This document shows positions 27,043 through 36,180 of a stretch of DNA of 64,000 nt, piece by piece. The notes below the pieces were generated by a model that made no database searches, was not told where the DNA came from, and saw only the letters and a program-made list of their open reading frames with translations. Position numbers and translations under genes: made by a program. This DNA comes from Pseudescherichia sp031998825 (GTDB taxonomy: Bacteria > Pseudomonadota > Gammaproteobacteria > Enterobacterales > Enterobacteriaceae), in assembly GCF_031998825.1 (NCBI RefSeq), contig NZ_DAMACX010000015.1:1-64000 (forward strand). The letters run 5' to 3'. The stretch's first letter is position 1. Each line of letters starts with the position of its first letter.

Positions 27043-28059
27043 ATGAAAACCTGTTTGCCACTGTGGCGTGAGCTTTTTACCGCGCAGCCGCGAACGCTGC
27101 TGGAGAACGCCGATTTTACGGTCAGCGCCTTCCGCTATCCGAGCGGTGTTGAGGGCCTGAGGGTGGCAAACGCCCGCGGACATCTGGTGATCTTACCCTG
27201 GCTGGGGCAGATGATCTGGGACGCGGAGTTTGATGGCCACGAGCTGACCATGCGCAACATGTTCAGCCAGCCGAAGCCAGCGAAGGAAATTGTCGAAACC
27301 TACGGCTGCTTTGCCTTCCACTCGGGTCTACTGGCCAACGGCTGCCCCTCCCCGGAGGACACCCATGCGCTGCACGGGGAGATGGCCTGCGCGGCGATGG
27401 ACGAGGCCTGGCTGGAGATCGACGGTGACACGCTGCGCGTCGGGGGCCGCTACGAGTATGTGATGGGCTTCGGCCATCACTACCTGGCGCAGCCCGCGGT
27501 CACGCTGCGTAGGGCCAGCGCGCTATTTGATATCGATATGACGGTGACTAACCTGGCCTCGGTGGCGATGCCGCTCCAGTATATGTGTCATATGAACTAT
27601 GCCTATGTTCCCGAGGCGACCTTCAGCCAGAACCTGCCGGACGAGGCGCTGGCGCTGCGGGAGTCCATTCCGGCCCATGTTAAACCCACCGAGCAGTGGC
27701 TGGCGTTCAACCAGCGCATCCAGCAGGGTGAAACCACGCTGAAGACGCTGAGCGAGCCGGCGTATTACGATCCGGAGATTGTCTTCTTTGCCGACAGGCT
27801 GGATCGCTACACCGCGACGCCGGAGTTTCAGATGACCGCCCCGGACGGCACGACCTTCGTGACCCGTTTCTCCAGCGCGGAGTTCAACTATGCGACGCGC
27901 TGGATTTTATACAACGGCGATCAGCAGGTGGCGGCGTTCGCGCTGCCGGCTACCTGCCGTCCGGAAGGGTTCCTGGCGGCACAGGCCAACGGCAGCCTGC
28001 TGACGCTGGCCCCGCAGGAGAGCCGCAGCTTCAAAGTAACTACCGGGATAGCGCACTAA
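27043..28059 (+). CDS. deoX: DUF4432 aldose-epimerase-like protein
   Basis: A 338-residue galactose-mutarotase-fold protein of the DUF4432 group. VILPWLGQMIWDAEFDGHEL and the His-containing GCFAFHSGLLANG and MCHMNYAYVPE fit the fold. It is last in deoKPX, as in Salmonella. A role in interconverting deoxyribose anomers or handling a derivative is likely but unproven. Confidence 0.8.
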   Translation: MKTCLPLWRELFTAQPRTLLENADFTVSAFRYPSGVEGLRVANARGHLVILPWLGQMIWDAEFDGHELTMRNMFSQPKPAKEIVETYGCFAFHSGLLANGCPSPEDTHALHGEMACAAMDEAWLEIDGDTLRVGGRYEYVMGFGHHYLAQPAVTLRRASALFDIDMTVTNLASVAMPLQYMCHMNYAYVPEATFSQNLPDEALALRESIPAHVKPTEQWLAFNQRIQQGETTLKTLSEPAYYDPEIVFFADRLDRYTATPEFQMTAPDGTTFVTRFSSAEFNYATRWILYNGDQQVAAFALPATCRPEGFLAAQANGSLLTLAPQESRSFKVTTGIAH

Positions 28060-28124
28060 AGAGACTGTATGCGTCGCCGCGTTTACCTTTATGATAAGCA
28101 TTCCGGTACAGGGCAGGAGCTTTC

Positions 28125-28577
28125 ATGATTTGGTTAACGCTGGCGACGCTGGTTATTGTTTTTGTAGTAGGTTTTCGCGTTTTGACCTCAGACTCCCGGC
28201 GGGCGGTGCGTCGTTTGAGCGAGCGGCTGGGTACCACACCGATGCCGGTTGAATCGATGATCGATCAGCTGGGTAAAGCGGCGGGCGCGGAGTACATTCA
28301 GTACCTCTCCCGCCCGGACGAGGCGCATCTGCAAAATGCCGCCCAGACGCTGCTGATCTGGCAGGCGTGCATTGTCGATAGCAGCGAGCAAAATCTCCAC
28401 TACTGGCACCGCACGCTGCAAAAAGCGCGTCTGGCTGCGCCGCTGACCGATGCCCAGGTACGTCTGGCGCTGGGTTTCCTGCGCGAGCTGGAGCCGGATA
28501 TGGCAGAGATCAACAACTTCCAGATGCGCTACAACGCCTTTTTTATGCCTGAAGAGGGTGTTCACTGGCTGCATTAA
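28125..28577 (+). CDS. yicN: DUF1198 membrane-anchored protein YicN
   Basis: A 150-residue protein, the E. coli YicN length, beginning MIWLTLATLVIVFVVGFRVL, which is a single N-terminal membrane anchor. The C-terminal FQMRYNAFFMPEEGVHWLH is the family signature. It marks the return to the E. coli gene order (yicN-nepI). Function unknown. Confidence 0.94.
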   Translation: MIWLTLATLVIVFVVGFRVLTSDSRRAVRRLSERLGTTPMPVESMIDQLGKAAGAEYIQYLSRPDEAHLQNAAQTLLIWQACIVDSSEQNLHYWHRTLQKARLAAPLTDAQVRLALGFLRELEPDMAEINNFQMRYNAFFMPEEGVHWLH

Positions 28578-28588
28578 GCAGCGTAACG

Positions 28589-28665
28589 CCGGATGGCGCT
28601 ACGCTTATCCGGCCTACACATCATGCTCGATCCTGTAGGCCTGGCAAGCGCAGCGCCGCCGGGCG
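28589..28665. repeat. BIME-like pair of REP elements
   Basis: Two REP units in opposite orientation, GCCGGATGGCGCTACGC...CCGGC (28589-28616) and GTAGGCCTGGCAAGCG...GCCGGGCG (28635-28665), follow yicN. Such pairs can stabilise mRNA ends or bind gyrase or IHF. Confidence 0.75.
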
Positions 28666-28773
28666 CAATCAATTGTACATTTCACTGTATAAGTTGCTAA
28701 AACGTTAAATGCGTCACACTCAGAATGTTACACTGCGCGACTTTACCGCAATGTGACGTTGCCTGGAGGCAAA

Positions 28774-29958
28774 ATGAGTGAGCATTTACAGGGAAAACCC
28801 CACCCGGAACTGGCCCGTCCCAACTGGTCAGCCGTCTTCGCCGTCGCCTTTTGCGTGGCCTGCCTCATCACCGTAGAGTTTCTGCCGGTCAGCCTGCTGA
28901 CGCCGATGGCGCAGGACTTAGGTATCTCTGAGGGCACCGCCGGGCAGTCGGTCACTATGACCGCCTTTGTCGCCATGTTCGCCAGCCTGTTTATCACCCA
29001 GACGATTCGCACCACCGATCGCCGCTACGTGGTGCTGATCTTCTCGGTGCTGTTAACCCTCTCCTGCCTGCTGGTGTCGTTTGCCAACAGCTTCACCCTG
29101 CTGCTCATCGGGCGCGCCTGCTTAGGGCTTGCTCTCGGCGGCTTCTGGGCGATGTCCGCCTCGCTCACCATGCGCCTGGTCCCGATGCGTGTGGTACCTA
29201 AAGCGTTGTCGGTAATTTTTGGCGCGGTGTCGATTGCGCTGGTGATCGCCGCTCCGCTGGGCAGTTTCCTCGGCGGTATTATCGGCTGGCGAAACGTCTT
29301 TAACGCGGCGGCGGTGATGGGGATCGTCTGTACGCTGTGGGTCTGGAAAGCGCTGCCCTCCCTGCCGGGCGAGCCGATGCAGCACAAGGAACATATGTTT
29401 GGCATCCTCAAGCGGCCTGGCGTGCTGGCGGGAATGATCGCCATCTTTATGGCCTTTGCCGGCCAGTTTGCTTTCTTTACCTATATTCGCCCTATTTATA
29501 TGAGCATGGCAGGCTTTGACGTTGATGGCCTGACGCTGGTGCTGCTCAGCTTCGGTATCGCCAGCTTTATCGGCACCTCGATGTCGTCCGCGTTCCTGAA
29601 AAAATCGCTGAAAACGGCGCTGACCGCCGCGCCGCTGGTGCTGGCCCTTAGCGCCCTGACGCTGATCCTCTGGGGCAGCGATAAAACCGTCGCCTCTGCA
29701 GTTACGGTGGTGTGGGGATTAGCCTTTGCGCTGGTGCCGGTGGGCTGGTCGACGTGGATCACCCGCTCGCTGGCGGATCAGGCGGAAAAGGCTGGATCGA
29801 TCCAGGTTGCGGTGATCCAGCTTGCCAATACCTGCGGTGCGGCGGTCGGTGGCTACGCACTCGATAACCTCGGCCTGCTCTCGCCGCTGGTGCTCTCCGG
29901 CAGCCTGATGCTGCTGACGGCGCTGCTGGTGGCTGCGAAAGTACGCGTAAAAGGGTAA
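28774..29958 (+). CDS. nepI: Purine ribonucleoside exporter NepI
   Basis: MFS DHA1 antiporter that in E. coli exports inosine and guanosine. ATG 28774 follows GGAGG and gives 394 residues (E. coli 396), beginning MSEHLQGKPHPELARPNWSA; the GTG further upstream is rejected. Twelve membrane segments; conserved FCVACLITVEFLPVSLLTP and WITRSLADQAEKAGSIQVAV. It is the left boundary of the accessory region. E. coli has yicS and nlpA next; these are absent. Confidence 0.95.
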   Translation: MSEHLQGKPHPELARPNWSAVFAVAFCVACLITVEFLPVSLLTPMAQDLGISEGTAGQSVTMTAFVAMFASLFITQTIRTTDRRYVVLIFSVLLTLSCLLVSFANSFTLLLIGRACLGLALGGFWAMSASLTMRLVPMRVVPKALSVIFGAVSIALVIAAPLGSFLGGIIGWRNVFNAAAVMGIVCTLWVWKALPSLPGEPMQHKEHMFGILKRPGVLAGMIAIFMAFAGQFAFFTYIRPIYMSMAGFDVDGLTLVLLSFGIASFIGTSMSSAFLKKSLKTALTAAPLVLALSALTLILWGSDKTVASAVTVVWGLAFALVPVGWSTWITRSLADQAEKAGSIQVAVIQLANTCGAAVGGYALDNLGLLSPLVLSGSLMLLTALLVAAKVRVKG

Positions 29959-29967
29959 TTGCTCTCT

Positions 29968-29993
29968 GCCCGGCAGGCGCTGCGCCGCCGGGC
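29968..29993. terminator. Palindrome between nepI and the porin gene
   Basis: GCCCGGC and GCCGGGC flank a 12-base GC-rich loop between two convergent stops. It is REP-like and lacks a T-run, so it is a possible bidirectional 3'-end structure. Confidence 0.5.
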
Positions 29994-30010
29994 ATTTCGC
30001 TCGAACTACA

Positions 30011-31390
30011 TCAGAACCACGCTTCCCACATTGCGCCGACGTTGAACGAATCCAGATTGCTCTCTTCCGTGCCGTTAACCCGTGCGGTACGGTCGTTATC
30101 TACCTGGCCACCGGTGACGTAGAAGCGCAGCATCGGACGGAACTCCGGCCCCATCGCAATTGAGATGTTCTGCGACAGCGTCAGCTTCCAACCGTGGTTA
30201 TCTCCGCCCTGGTCGAAATCAACCCGCTGATAGCCCGCTTCCAGCCAGGTCGAGTGCACCTCGTTCCACCAGTACATCGGACGCACGATCGCGCCGTAGT
30301 TGCGTCGGTTATCCACGCTATTGGCATCGTTATCGTAGTCGTGGAAGGCGAGCAGGTACTCAATCTGTGCCTGCTGGGTAAACTTATAGTTACCTTCGAA
30401 GCTGGCATAGATCGCCGTCAGGTCGTCGGTTTTGTTATAGACGCTGTTGTCTGAGTTGTCCGAGTAGCGGGCAATCACCTTGTTCACGCCTTTCTCACCG
30501 GTGTGGCTCAGCACCACGCCACCCTGCCAGGCATTTTTACGCTCGTCGGTGTCTACCGCCTTCGAGTCAAAGCCGTAGTTGGCGTACAGCTCCAGATCCA
30601 GCGGGCCGACCTTCATGCCGTGCACTTTGGAGGTAATGGCGTAGTTGCCTTTATCACCGGTGCCGGAGCCGCCGGTACAGGTGATACGCGACGGGTTGCC
30701 CTCATCGTTCATCACTTCCGGACTACAGGACTCCACCGCCGCCACTGCCGCGACGTCAAACTGCACGCCGCCGATGTCGAAGTTTTTCACCCCTGCGCCC
30801 TGGCCGTCGTGGTTCATCCAGAAGTAGTCGTTGATCCCCTGCTGCGGACGCTGGTGGAAATCACGGCCAGCCCACAGGTAGGCGTTGGGGTTGGACTCCA
30901 GAATGTTAGTCACTCCGGCGTAGGCTTTTTTCAGGTTCACCTCGTCGCCCCAGTGGTCAAACATCACGTTGATGTCCCAGATTGCCCCGTTGTTGCCTTT
31001 GAACGCTTTCGAGAGCTGGAACTCACCGCCGTTGCCTTCGTTGCCCAGACGACCGATGGCGGAGGAGCCGTTATAGGAGCCATCAACGCCAACAAATTTC
31101 TGATCGCCGCCCTGGAACTGCGCCCCGTAGCGGGCATAGCCGCTAAACTTCACGCCAAAAGGAATGGCCATATCCGGCGACTGGGCCGCAGACTCCGGCT
31201 CGGTGATCACGTCGGCTTTTTTATCTACCGCCACATCGATTTTCTTTTGCCGCTCCGCGAGGGCTTTATCCACCGCTTTTGCCACAATCGCGTCGATCTG
31301 TTCCTGAGTAAACTCCTGGGCGCTGACTGAACCAGAGCAAAGGGCAGCCATAACCGCCAGCGCGACTGGAAGTTTTTTATTGATATTCAT
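30011..31390 (-). CDS. LamB-type carbohydrate porin (BglH/ScrY-like)
   Basis: A 459-residue outer-membrane sugar porin. The signal peptide ends ALCSGSVSAQ (about residue 25), then a charged coiled-coil-like segment (residues 26-62, IDAIVAKAVDKALAERQKK) like the ScrY N-terminus, then the maltoporin beta-barrel (GVKFSGYARYG through GAMWEAWF, with the terminal Phe needed for insertion). It is last in the PTS operon, 133 bp after the EIIA gene, with a stem-loop between. It probably admits aryl- or oligo-beta-glucosides. Confidence 0.88.
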   Translation of the reverse strand: MNINKKLPVALAVMAALCSGSVSAQEFTQEQIDAIVAKAVDKALAERQKKIDVAVDKKADVITEPESAAQSPDMAIPFGVKFSGYARYGAQFQGGDQKFVGVDGSYNGSSAIGRLGNEGNGGEFQLSKAFKGNNGAIWDINVMFDHWGDEVNLKKAYAGVTNILESNPNAYLWAGRDFHQRPQQGINDYFWMNHDGQGAGVKNFDIGGVQFDVAAVAAVESCSPEVMNDEGNPSRITCTGGSGTGDKGNYAITSKVHGMKVGPLDLELYANYGFDSKAVDTDERKNAWQGGVVLSHTGEKGVNKVIARYSDNSDNSVYNKTDDLTAIYASFEGNYKFTQQAQIEYLLAFHDYDNDANSVDNRRNYGAIVRPMYWWNEVHSTWLEAGYQRVDFDQGGDNHGWKLTLSQNISIAMGPEFRPMLRFYVTGGQVDNDRTARVNGTEESNLDSFNVGAMWEAWF

Positions 31391-31428
31391 TTTTTGTCTC
31401 GATCTAATATATTATTTTTAGACAATAA

Positions 31429-31454
31429 CTATCCCGCCGCTTGATGCGGAATAG
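31429..31454 (-). other. Intercistronic stem-loop before the porin
   Basis: CTAT-C-CCGC and GCGG-A-ATAG pair around an 8-nt loop in the gap between the EIIA and porin genes. It could be a processing or partial termination site that sets porin levels. Confidence 0.35.
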
Positions 31455-31523
31455 TTGCGCTATCACCATTAATTGTGAGGTACAGATTACTTAAAAACTG
31501 ACTGACTATTTCTCCATAATTAA

Positions 31524-31826
31524 TTAACGTTGATAAAGACGAATAATCTCTTCCGACAGTTCACGCGCCAGCAGCGACGTCATTAAATGATCCTGGGCGT
31601 GAACCATAATTAAGGTCATCGGCTGGCGGGCCTCCCCGGCATCCTGCTCGATCAGTTTGGTCTGCATATGGTGCGCCTGGCGAGCGTAGCCGTCCGCCTC
31701 GCGCAGCAGGCTGTTCGCCTCGTCAAAGTTGCCTTCGCGCGCGGCGTGCAACGCCTCGAAGCAAAGGCTGCGTGACTGTCCGGCGTTGACGATAATCTCC
31801 ATGACGGCCTCTTCCAGTTCAATCAT
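31524..31826 (-). CDS. PTS lactose/cellobiose-type EIIA
   Basis: A 100-residue phosphocarrier. ATG 31826 follows AGGAG and gives MIELEEAVMEIIVNAG; a longer frame start is not supported. The family is helical with the phosphorylated His in MVHAQDHLM near residue 75 (IMVHAQDHL). It starts 2 bp downstream of the beta-glucosidase stop. It delivers phosphate to EIIB. Confidence 0.9.
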   Translation of the reverse strand: MIELEEAVMEIIVNAGQSRSLCFEALHAAREGNFDEANSLLREADGYARQAHHMQTKLIEQDAGEARQPMTLIMVHAQDHLMTSLLARELSEEIIRLYQR

Positions 31827-31827
31827 C

Positions 31828-33219
31828 TTATTGCTCCTCATTGAATCCGTTATTGGCGGCGGTGGCAGCAAACCACTCTCCGCTGCGTTTAATCGTCCGC
31901 GTCTGGCTGGCTAAATCGAGCTGCACAAAGCCATAGCGGTTTTTATAGCCGTTGCACCATGACCAGTTATCAATAAACGTCCACATATGGTAACCGAGGC
32001 AGTGACAGCCCTCCTGAATACCCTTATGCAGCCACTTCAAATGGCCGGAAACAAACTCAATCCGGTATTGATCGTTAATTTGACCATTCTCAATAAAACG
32101 CTGCTCATTCTCGACGCCCATGCCGTTCTCTGAAATAAAACAGCGTGGGTTGCCGTAATTAACGCGTAAATTAGTGAGGATGTCGTAAATACCCGGCTCG
32201 TATATTTCCCAGCCGCGGTAGGGGTTCATTTTCCGGCCCGGCATCTCGTAATAATCAAACAGCCACTCCGGCATAAACGGCGAGGCCGGGTTAACCGCGC
32301 TGTCGCGGCATTTCACGCGTCGCGGCTGGTAGTAGTTGATCCCCAGCAGGTCGATTTTGCCGTTGGCAATCAGGGCGCTGTCCTCCGGCCGGCAGGCCGG
32401 CAGCTGATCGTACTCTTTCAGCAGTGCCACCAGATCCGCCGGATATTCGCCAACCAGCACCGGGTCGAGGAAGCTGCGGTTAAACAGCAGGTCGGCATGG
32501 TGCGCGGCAGTGAGATCCGCCGGATTGTTTGAGCGCGGATAGGACGGCGTCAGGTTGAGGACAATGCCGATCTCTCCAGGATAATGCCCGGCGCGGTAGG
32601 CGCGAACCGCCGAGGCGTGCGCCAGCACCGTATGGTAGGCCACCGTTGCCGCCCGCTTGAAATCCACTACGTTGGGGTAGTGGAAGTCATACAGGTAACC
32701 GCCTTCCACCGGTACAATCGGCTCGTTGAAGGTAAACCAGTGCAGCACCCGGTCGCCAAACAGCTCGAAACAGATCCGCGCGTAGCGGCTAAACGCCTCC
32801 ACCACCTCGCGGTTCTCCCAGCCCCCTCTCTCCTGCATCGCCATCGGCATATCAAAGTGGAACAGGGTGATAAATGGGGCGATCCCCTGGGCCAGCAGCT
32901 CATCAATAACGTTGTTATAGAACGCCACCGCCTCAGGATTAACCTCGCCCACGCCGTCCGGGATCAGCCGCGACCAGCTCAGCGAGGTACGGAAGCTGTT
33001 GTGGTTGAGCTGCTTGAGTAGGGCGATATCCTGCCGCCAGTTCTGATAGAAGGTCGACGTGTCCTGCGGGCCGACCTGCTGGTGAAAGCGCCACGGCTGG
33101 CTGGCATACCAGTGGTCCCACGTGGTCGCGCTTTTGCCGCCCTGCTGGCTCTGCCCTTCGGTTTGCAGCGCGGAGCTGGCGCTGCCCCACCAGAAATGCT
33201 CTGGGAATGCGTATTTCAT
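31828..33219 (-). CDS. 6-phospho-beta-glucosidase, GH1
   Basis: Hydrolyses phosphorylated beta-glucosides after PTS uptake. The protein is 463 residues. GH1 motifs are present: N-terminal FPEHFWWGSASSALQTEG, the acid/base Glu in WFTFNEP and the nucleophile Glu in CFISENGMG. The order EIIB-EIIC-bgl-EIIA-porin puts it in the middle of the operon, 19 bp after EIIC. The true substrate (cellobiose, arbutin, salicin or gentiobiose) cannot be told. Confidence 0.93.
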   Translation of the reverse strand: MKYAFPEHFWWGSASSALQTEGQSQQGGKSATTWDHWYASQPWRFHQQVGPQDTSTFYQNWRQDIALLKQLNHNSFRTSLSWSRLIPDGVGEVNPEAVAFYNNVIDELLAQGIAPFITLFHFDMPMAMQERGGWENREVVEAFSRYARICFELFGDRVLHWFTFNEPIVPVEGGYLYDFHYPNVVDFKRAATVAYHTVLAHASAVRAYRAGHYPGEIGIVLNLTPSYPRSNNPADLTAAHHADLLFNRSFLDPVLVGEYPADLVALLKEYDQLPACRPEDSALIANGKIDLLGINYYQPRRVKCRDSAVNPASPFMPEWLFDYYEMPGRKMNPYRGWEIYEPGIYDILTNLRVNYGNPRCFISENGMGVENEQRFIENGQINDQYRIEFVSGHLKWLHKGIQEGCHCLGYHMWTFIDNWSWCNGYKNRYGFVQLDLASQTRTIKRSGEWFAATAANNGFNEEQ

Positions 33220-33238
33220 CTCTTTTCTCTCCCGTGAA

Positions 33239-34564
33239 TTACTGGCGAACGGTTCCGGCCAGCGGAGTAACGTCCTGTGCTTTCTGCTCTTCGGTTTTCA
33301 TTAGTGAACGCTCATAGGCCCGCAGGAACGGCAGGTACATCAGGGCGGACATCACCATGCAGATCCCGCACATGATGACCGGACTCAGTGCCCAGTTAGC
33401 GGCCCAGGATGCGCCAATAGGTGCCGGTGTTGTCCATGGCGTTAGCGAGACTACCTGCGCCAGCCAGCCCAGTTTTGTCGCGCCATAGGCGAGGCAGGCG
33501 TTAACCATCGGCACGAAGACGAAGGGGATAAACAGCATCGGGTTCATGATGATCGGTGCGCCAAAAAGAATCGGCTCGTTGATATTAAAGAAGCTCGGCA
33601 CGATGCCCATTTTACCGATGGTCCGCAGGTGGGTCGCGCGGCTACGCAGCAACAGGATGGCCAGCGGCAGGGTCGAGCCAACGCCGCCAATCAGCAGATA
33701 GTGATCCCAGAAGCCCTGCAGATAGATATGCGGCAGCGCTGTGCCCGCCGCCAGCGCGGCCTGGTTGGCAGAGAGGTTCGCCATCCAGAAGGGGTTCATA
33801 ATGCCGGTCACGATCAGGGCACCATGAATACCGGCAAACCAGAAGATCTGGCACAGCAACACGGAGAGCAGGATGGCAGGCAGTGAATCCGACGCTGAGA
33901 CCAGCGGCTCAAGCAGGTGCATAATCGCCTGGGGCAGGATCATGCCGGTTTGCGCCTCGATGAACAGGTTCAGCGGGTGCAGCGTGGCAATAATGACGAC
34001 TACCGGAATAAGGATCTCAAAGGAGCGCGCCACGCCGGTGGGGACCTCTTTTGGCAGGCGGATAGTAATGTTGTTCTGCTTCAGCCACGCATAGACGCGG
34101 GTCGAGTAGATAGAGGTAATCAACGCGGTAAAGATCCCCTGACCCGACAGGTACTGGGTAGAGATTTTACCGTCGGCATAGGGTGCGGCCACCAGCAGGA
34201 AGGCCATAAACGCCAGCAGCCCGGACATCACCGGATCGAGATTAAACTGCCGCCCGAGGCTGGCACCGATCCCGACCGAGATAAAGAAGGTCATCACGCC
34301 CATGCTCAGGTTAAACGGCAGCATCAGCTGTTCGCGGTAGGTCAGGGAGAAATCGAGCCAGCCCCGCGCGAAACTATTGGTGGTGTCGGCAGAGAAGGGC
34401 GGGAAGATAAACACCAGCATAAAGGAGCCGATGATCATAAACGGCAGCGCGGCGGTAAAGCCGTCGCGAATGGCGATAACGTACTTCTGTTGCCCCAGAC
34501 GCCCCGCCAGCGGCGTGATGGACTGCTCGATAACGGCAACCATGGATTGATATAACGAACTCAT
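33239..34564 (-). CDS. PTS lactose/cellobiose-type EIIC permease
   Basis: A 441-residue membrane channel of the lactose/chitobiose PTS family with about ten hydrophobic segments. NINEPILFGAPIIMNP is the conserved substrate-binding motif, and GFTAALPFMIIGSFMLV is near the N-terminus. It lies 12 bp after the EIIB gene. It works with the separate EIIB and EIIA encoded beside it. Confidence 0.93.
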   Translation of the reverse strand: MSSLYQSMVAVIEQSITPLAGRLGQQKYVIAIRDGFTAALPFMIIGSFMLVFIFPPFSADTTNSFARGWLDFSLTYREQLMLPFNLSMGVMTFFISVGIGASLGRQFNLDPVMSGLLAFMAFLLVAAPYADGKISTQYLSGQGIFTALITSIYSTRVYAWLKQNNITIRLPKEVPTGVARSFEILIPVVVIIATLHPLNLFIEAQTGMILPQAIMHLLEPLVSASDSLPAILLSVLLCQIFWFAGIHGALIVTGIMNPFWMANLSANQAALAAGTALPHIYLQGFWDHYLLIGGVGSTLPLAILLLRSRATHLRTIGKMGIVPSFFNINEPILFGAPIIMNPMLFIPFVFVPMVNACLAYGATKLGWLAQVVSLTPWTTPAPIGASWAANWALSPVIMCGICMVMSALMYLPFLRAYERSLMKTEEQKAQDVTPLAGTVRQ

Positions 34565-34576
34565 AGGAACACCCTT

Positions 34577-34894
34577 TTAGTGTGCCGCTTCGATGAGCGA
34601 CAGAGCAAAGTCCAGCACCTTGTCGCCGCGCTGCATACCGTAGTCCATTGGGTTAATGGGCTGAACGGGAATGCCTTGGGCGGCAGCCTTTTCTGACAGC
34701 GTGTTGAGCATGTATTTCACCTGCGGCCCCAGCAGCACCACCTGGTAACGCGGGAACTGAGTGTCAAACTCCGCTACGCCGTAAGCATCGATCTCTACCG
34801 GTAAACCTCTTTCATCTGCCGCTTCGACCATTTTCCTGACCAACAGGCTAGTGGACATCCCCGCGGAGCAGCACAGCATGATCTTGATCATCAT
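34577..34894 (-). CDS. PTS lactose/cellobiose-type EIIB
   Basis: A 105-residue cytosolic phosphocarrier with the phosphorylatable Cys in IMLCCSAGMSTSLLV. ATG 34894 is preferred because the GAGG ribosome-binding site at 34904-34901 then has a 6-base spacing; ATG 34900 would touch it and ATG 34891 is also possible. It is first gene of the operon; a 28-bp palindromic operator lies 45 bp upstream. Confidence 0.9.
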   Translation of the reverse strand: MMIKIMLCCSAGMSTSLLVRKMVEAADERGLPVEIDAYGVAEFDTQFPRYQVVLLGPQVKYMLNTLSEKAAAQGIPVQPINPMDYGMQRGDKVLDFALSLIEAAH

Positions 34895-34938
34895 CCCCAT
34901 CCTCTAAATGTTAAAAGTTATTACAATGATGATTGGAT

Positions 34939-35086
34939 AACAGATGGAAACCGGTTTCCATCTGTTAGGCCTCGAAGTGTGATACCCATCAAAATCCATA
35001 AGCCATATGATAATTTTCCTGGATTTACATCACATGTTTTTATGGCTTACTACCATCAGTAAGGGTTAAACGGAAAATCGGTTTCC
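34939..35086. promoter_or_regulatory. LacI-family operators and CRP-like site
   Basis: A perfect 28-bp palindrome with arms AACAGATGGAAACC and GGTTTCCATCTGTT (34939-34966) lies before EIIB. A second, imperfect copy, GAAAATCGGTTTCC (35073-35086), lies before the regulator. A CRP-like site TGTGA-N6-TCAAA is at 34978-34993. The core GGAAACCGGTTTCC fits a LacI/GalR operator, so the divergent repressor probably controls both sides. Confidence 0.75.
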
Positions 35087-35183
35087 ATGGGAAATAGAAT
35101 CCAGCTATACTGCTGCTGGCGATATTATGCACCATGTTTTGGTTGGTTTTTGGGCTGCGCATGCGGCCTGACAGGGGATAAAG

Positions 35184-36140
35184 ATGTCTACAATCAACGA
35201 TGTATCACGTCTGGCGGGGGTGTCTAAAGCAACCGTCTCACGGGTGTTGAGCGGGTCACGCGGGGTCAAAGAGGCCAGCCGGCTGGCGGTGCTGAAAGCC
35301 GTCGAGGAGCTAAACTACCGGCCTAACGTCATCGCCCAGTCTCTTCTCAGCCAGACTACCGGCTGCATTGGCGTCATCTGCGCTCAGGACAATATCAACC
35401 AGACCACCGGCTACCTTTACGCGCTGGAGAAGCACCTTAGCCAGCATCAGAAGCACCTGCTTTTGCGCTTTGCCAACAGTCGCTCGGAGGTGATTAGCGC
35501 CCTCGATGAGCTGACCTGCGGCCTGTGCGATGACGTCCTGATCATCGGGGCGCGCTTCCCGCTGAGTAACCTTGGCTATGACGATGTGATTCTGGTGGAC
35601 TGCGCAGAGGCCGACACGCCGAACAGCATCCAGTTCGATCATGCCTTCGCGGCGGAAACGGCCTGTAACTATTTAATTAGCCAGGGGCGGCGGCAGATAG
35701 CGCTCATCCACCCGGACGCCAGCGGCTCTGCCGATCGGGTTCTGCTGGGCTACAAGCACGCGCTGGAGAATAACTTCCTGCCCTTTAACCGTAACCTGGT
35801 GTTTATGGACGCCACCTCGGCCTCGGTTGCGCTCCAGGTGCTGCTCAACAACGCGACCACGCTGAACTTTAATGCTCTGCTGGTCGCCGACGAGCAGGAG
35901 GCGCAGCGGGTGATTACCCAGCTGCAGGCGTTTAATAAATCGGTGCCGGGGGACATCATGGTCTTCAGCCTTGCTGGCTCCGTGCACCTGCCGGGGATCC
36001 CAACCATCCCGGCTATCGAATACTCGATGGACGCGATGGCAGCCCGCATCGTCAGCTGGCTGAGTGAAAAGACCCAGGACGTGCTGGGCTCATGCGTGCT
36101 GCGCGGGGATCTCATCATTCCGGATATACGCCAGCGCTGA
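35184..36140 (+). CDS. LacI-family repressor of the PTS operon
   Basis: A 318-residue LacI/GalR regulator. The N-terminal helix-turn-helix is TINDVSRLAGVSKATVSRVL with hinge YRPNVIAQSL, followed by a periplasmic-binding-like effector domain. It is divergent from the beta-glucoside operon with two operator-like palindromes in the shared promoter. It resembles AscG/CasR-type regulators. A bidirectional terminator follows. Confidence 0.9.
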   Translation: MSTINDVSRLAGVSKATVSRVLSGSRGVKEASRLAVLKAVEELNYRPNVIAQSLLSQTTGCIGVICAQDNINQTTGYLYALEKHLSQHQKHLLLRFANSRSEVISALDELTCGLCDDVLIIGARFPLSNLGYDDVILVDCAEADTPNSIQFDHAFAAETACNYLISQGRRQIALIHPDASGSADRVLLGYKHALENNFLPFNRNLVFMDATSASVALQVLLNNATTLNFNALLVADEQEAQRVITQLQAFNKSVPGDIMVFSLAGSVHLPGIPTIPAIEYSMDAMAARIVSWLSEKTQDVLGSCVLRGDLIIPDIRQR

Positions 36141-36142
36141 CA

Positions 36143-36178
36143 GAGCAGGCCCGGCAGCAACGCACCGCCGGGCTGCTC
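36143..36178. terminator. Bidirectional terminator
   Basis: GAGCAGGCCCGGC (36143-36155) and GCCGGGCTGCTC (36167-36178) form a 12-bp stem with one bulged base between convergent stop codons 40 bp apart. No long T-run. Confidence 0.65.
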
Positions 36179-36180
36179 GC

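Noticed and set aside
30503..31330. 275-codon open frame opposite the porin gene
   Set aside because: The porin on the other strand has signal peptide, barrel and terminal Phe; this frame has none of these.
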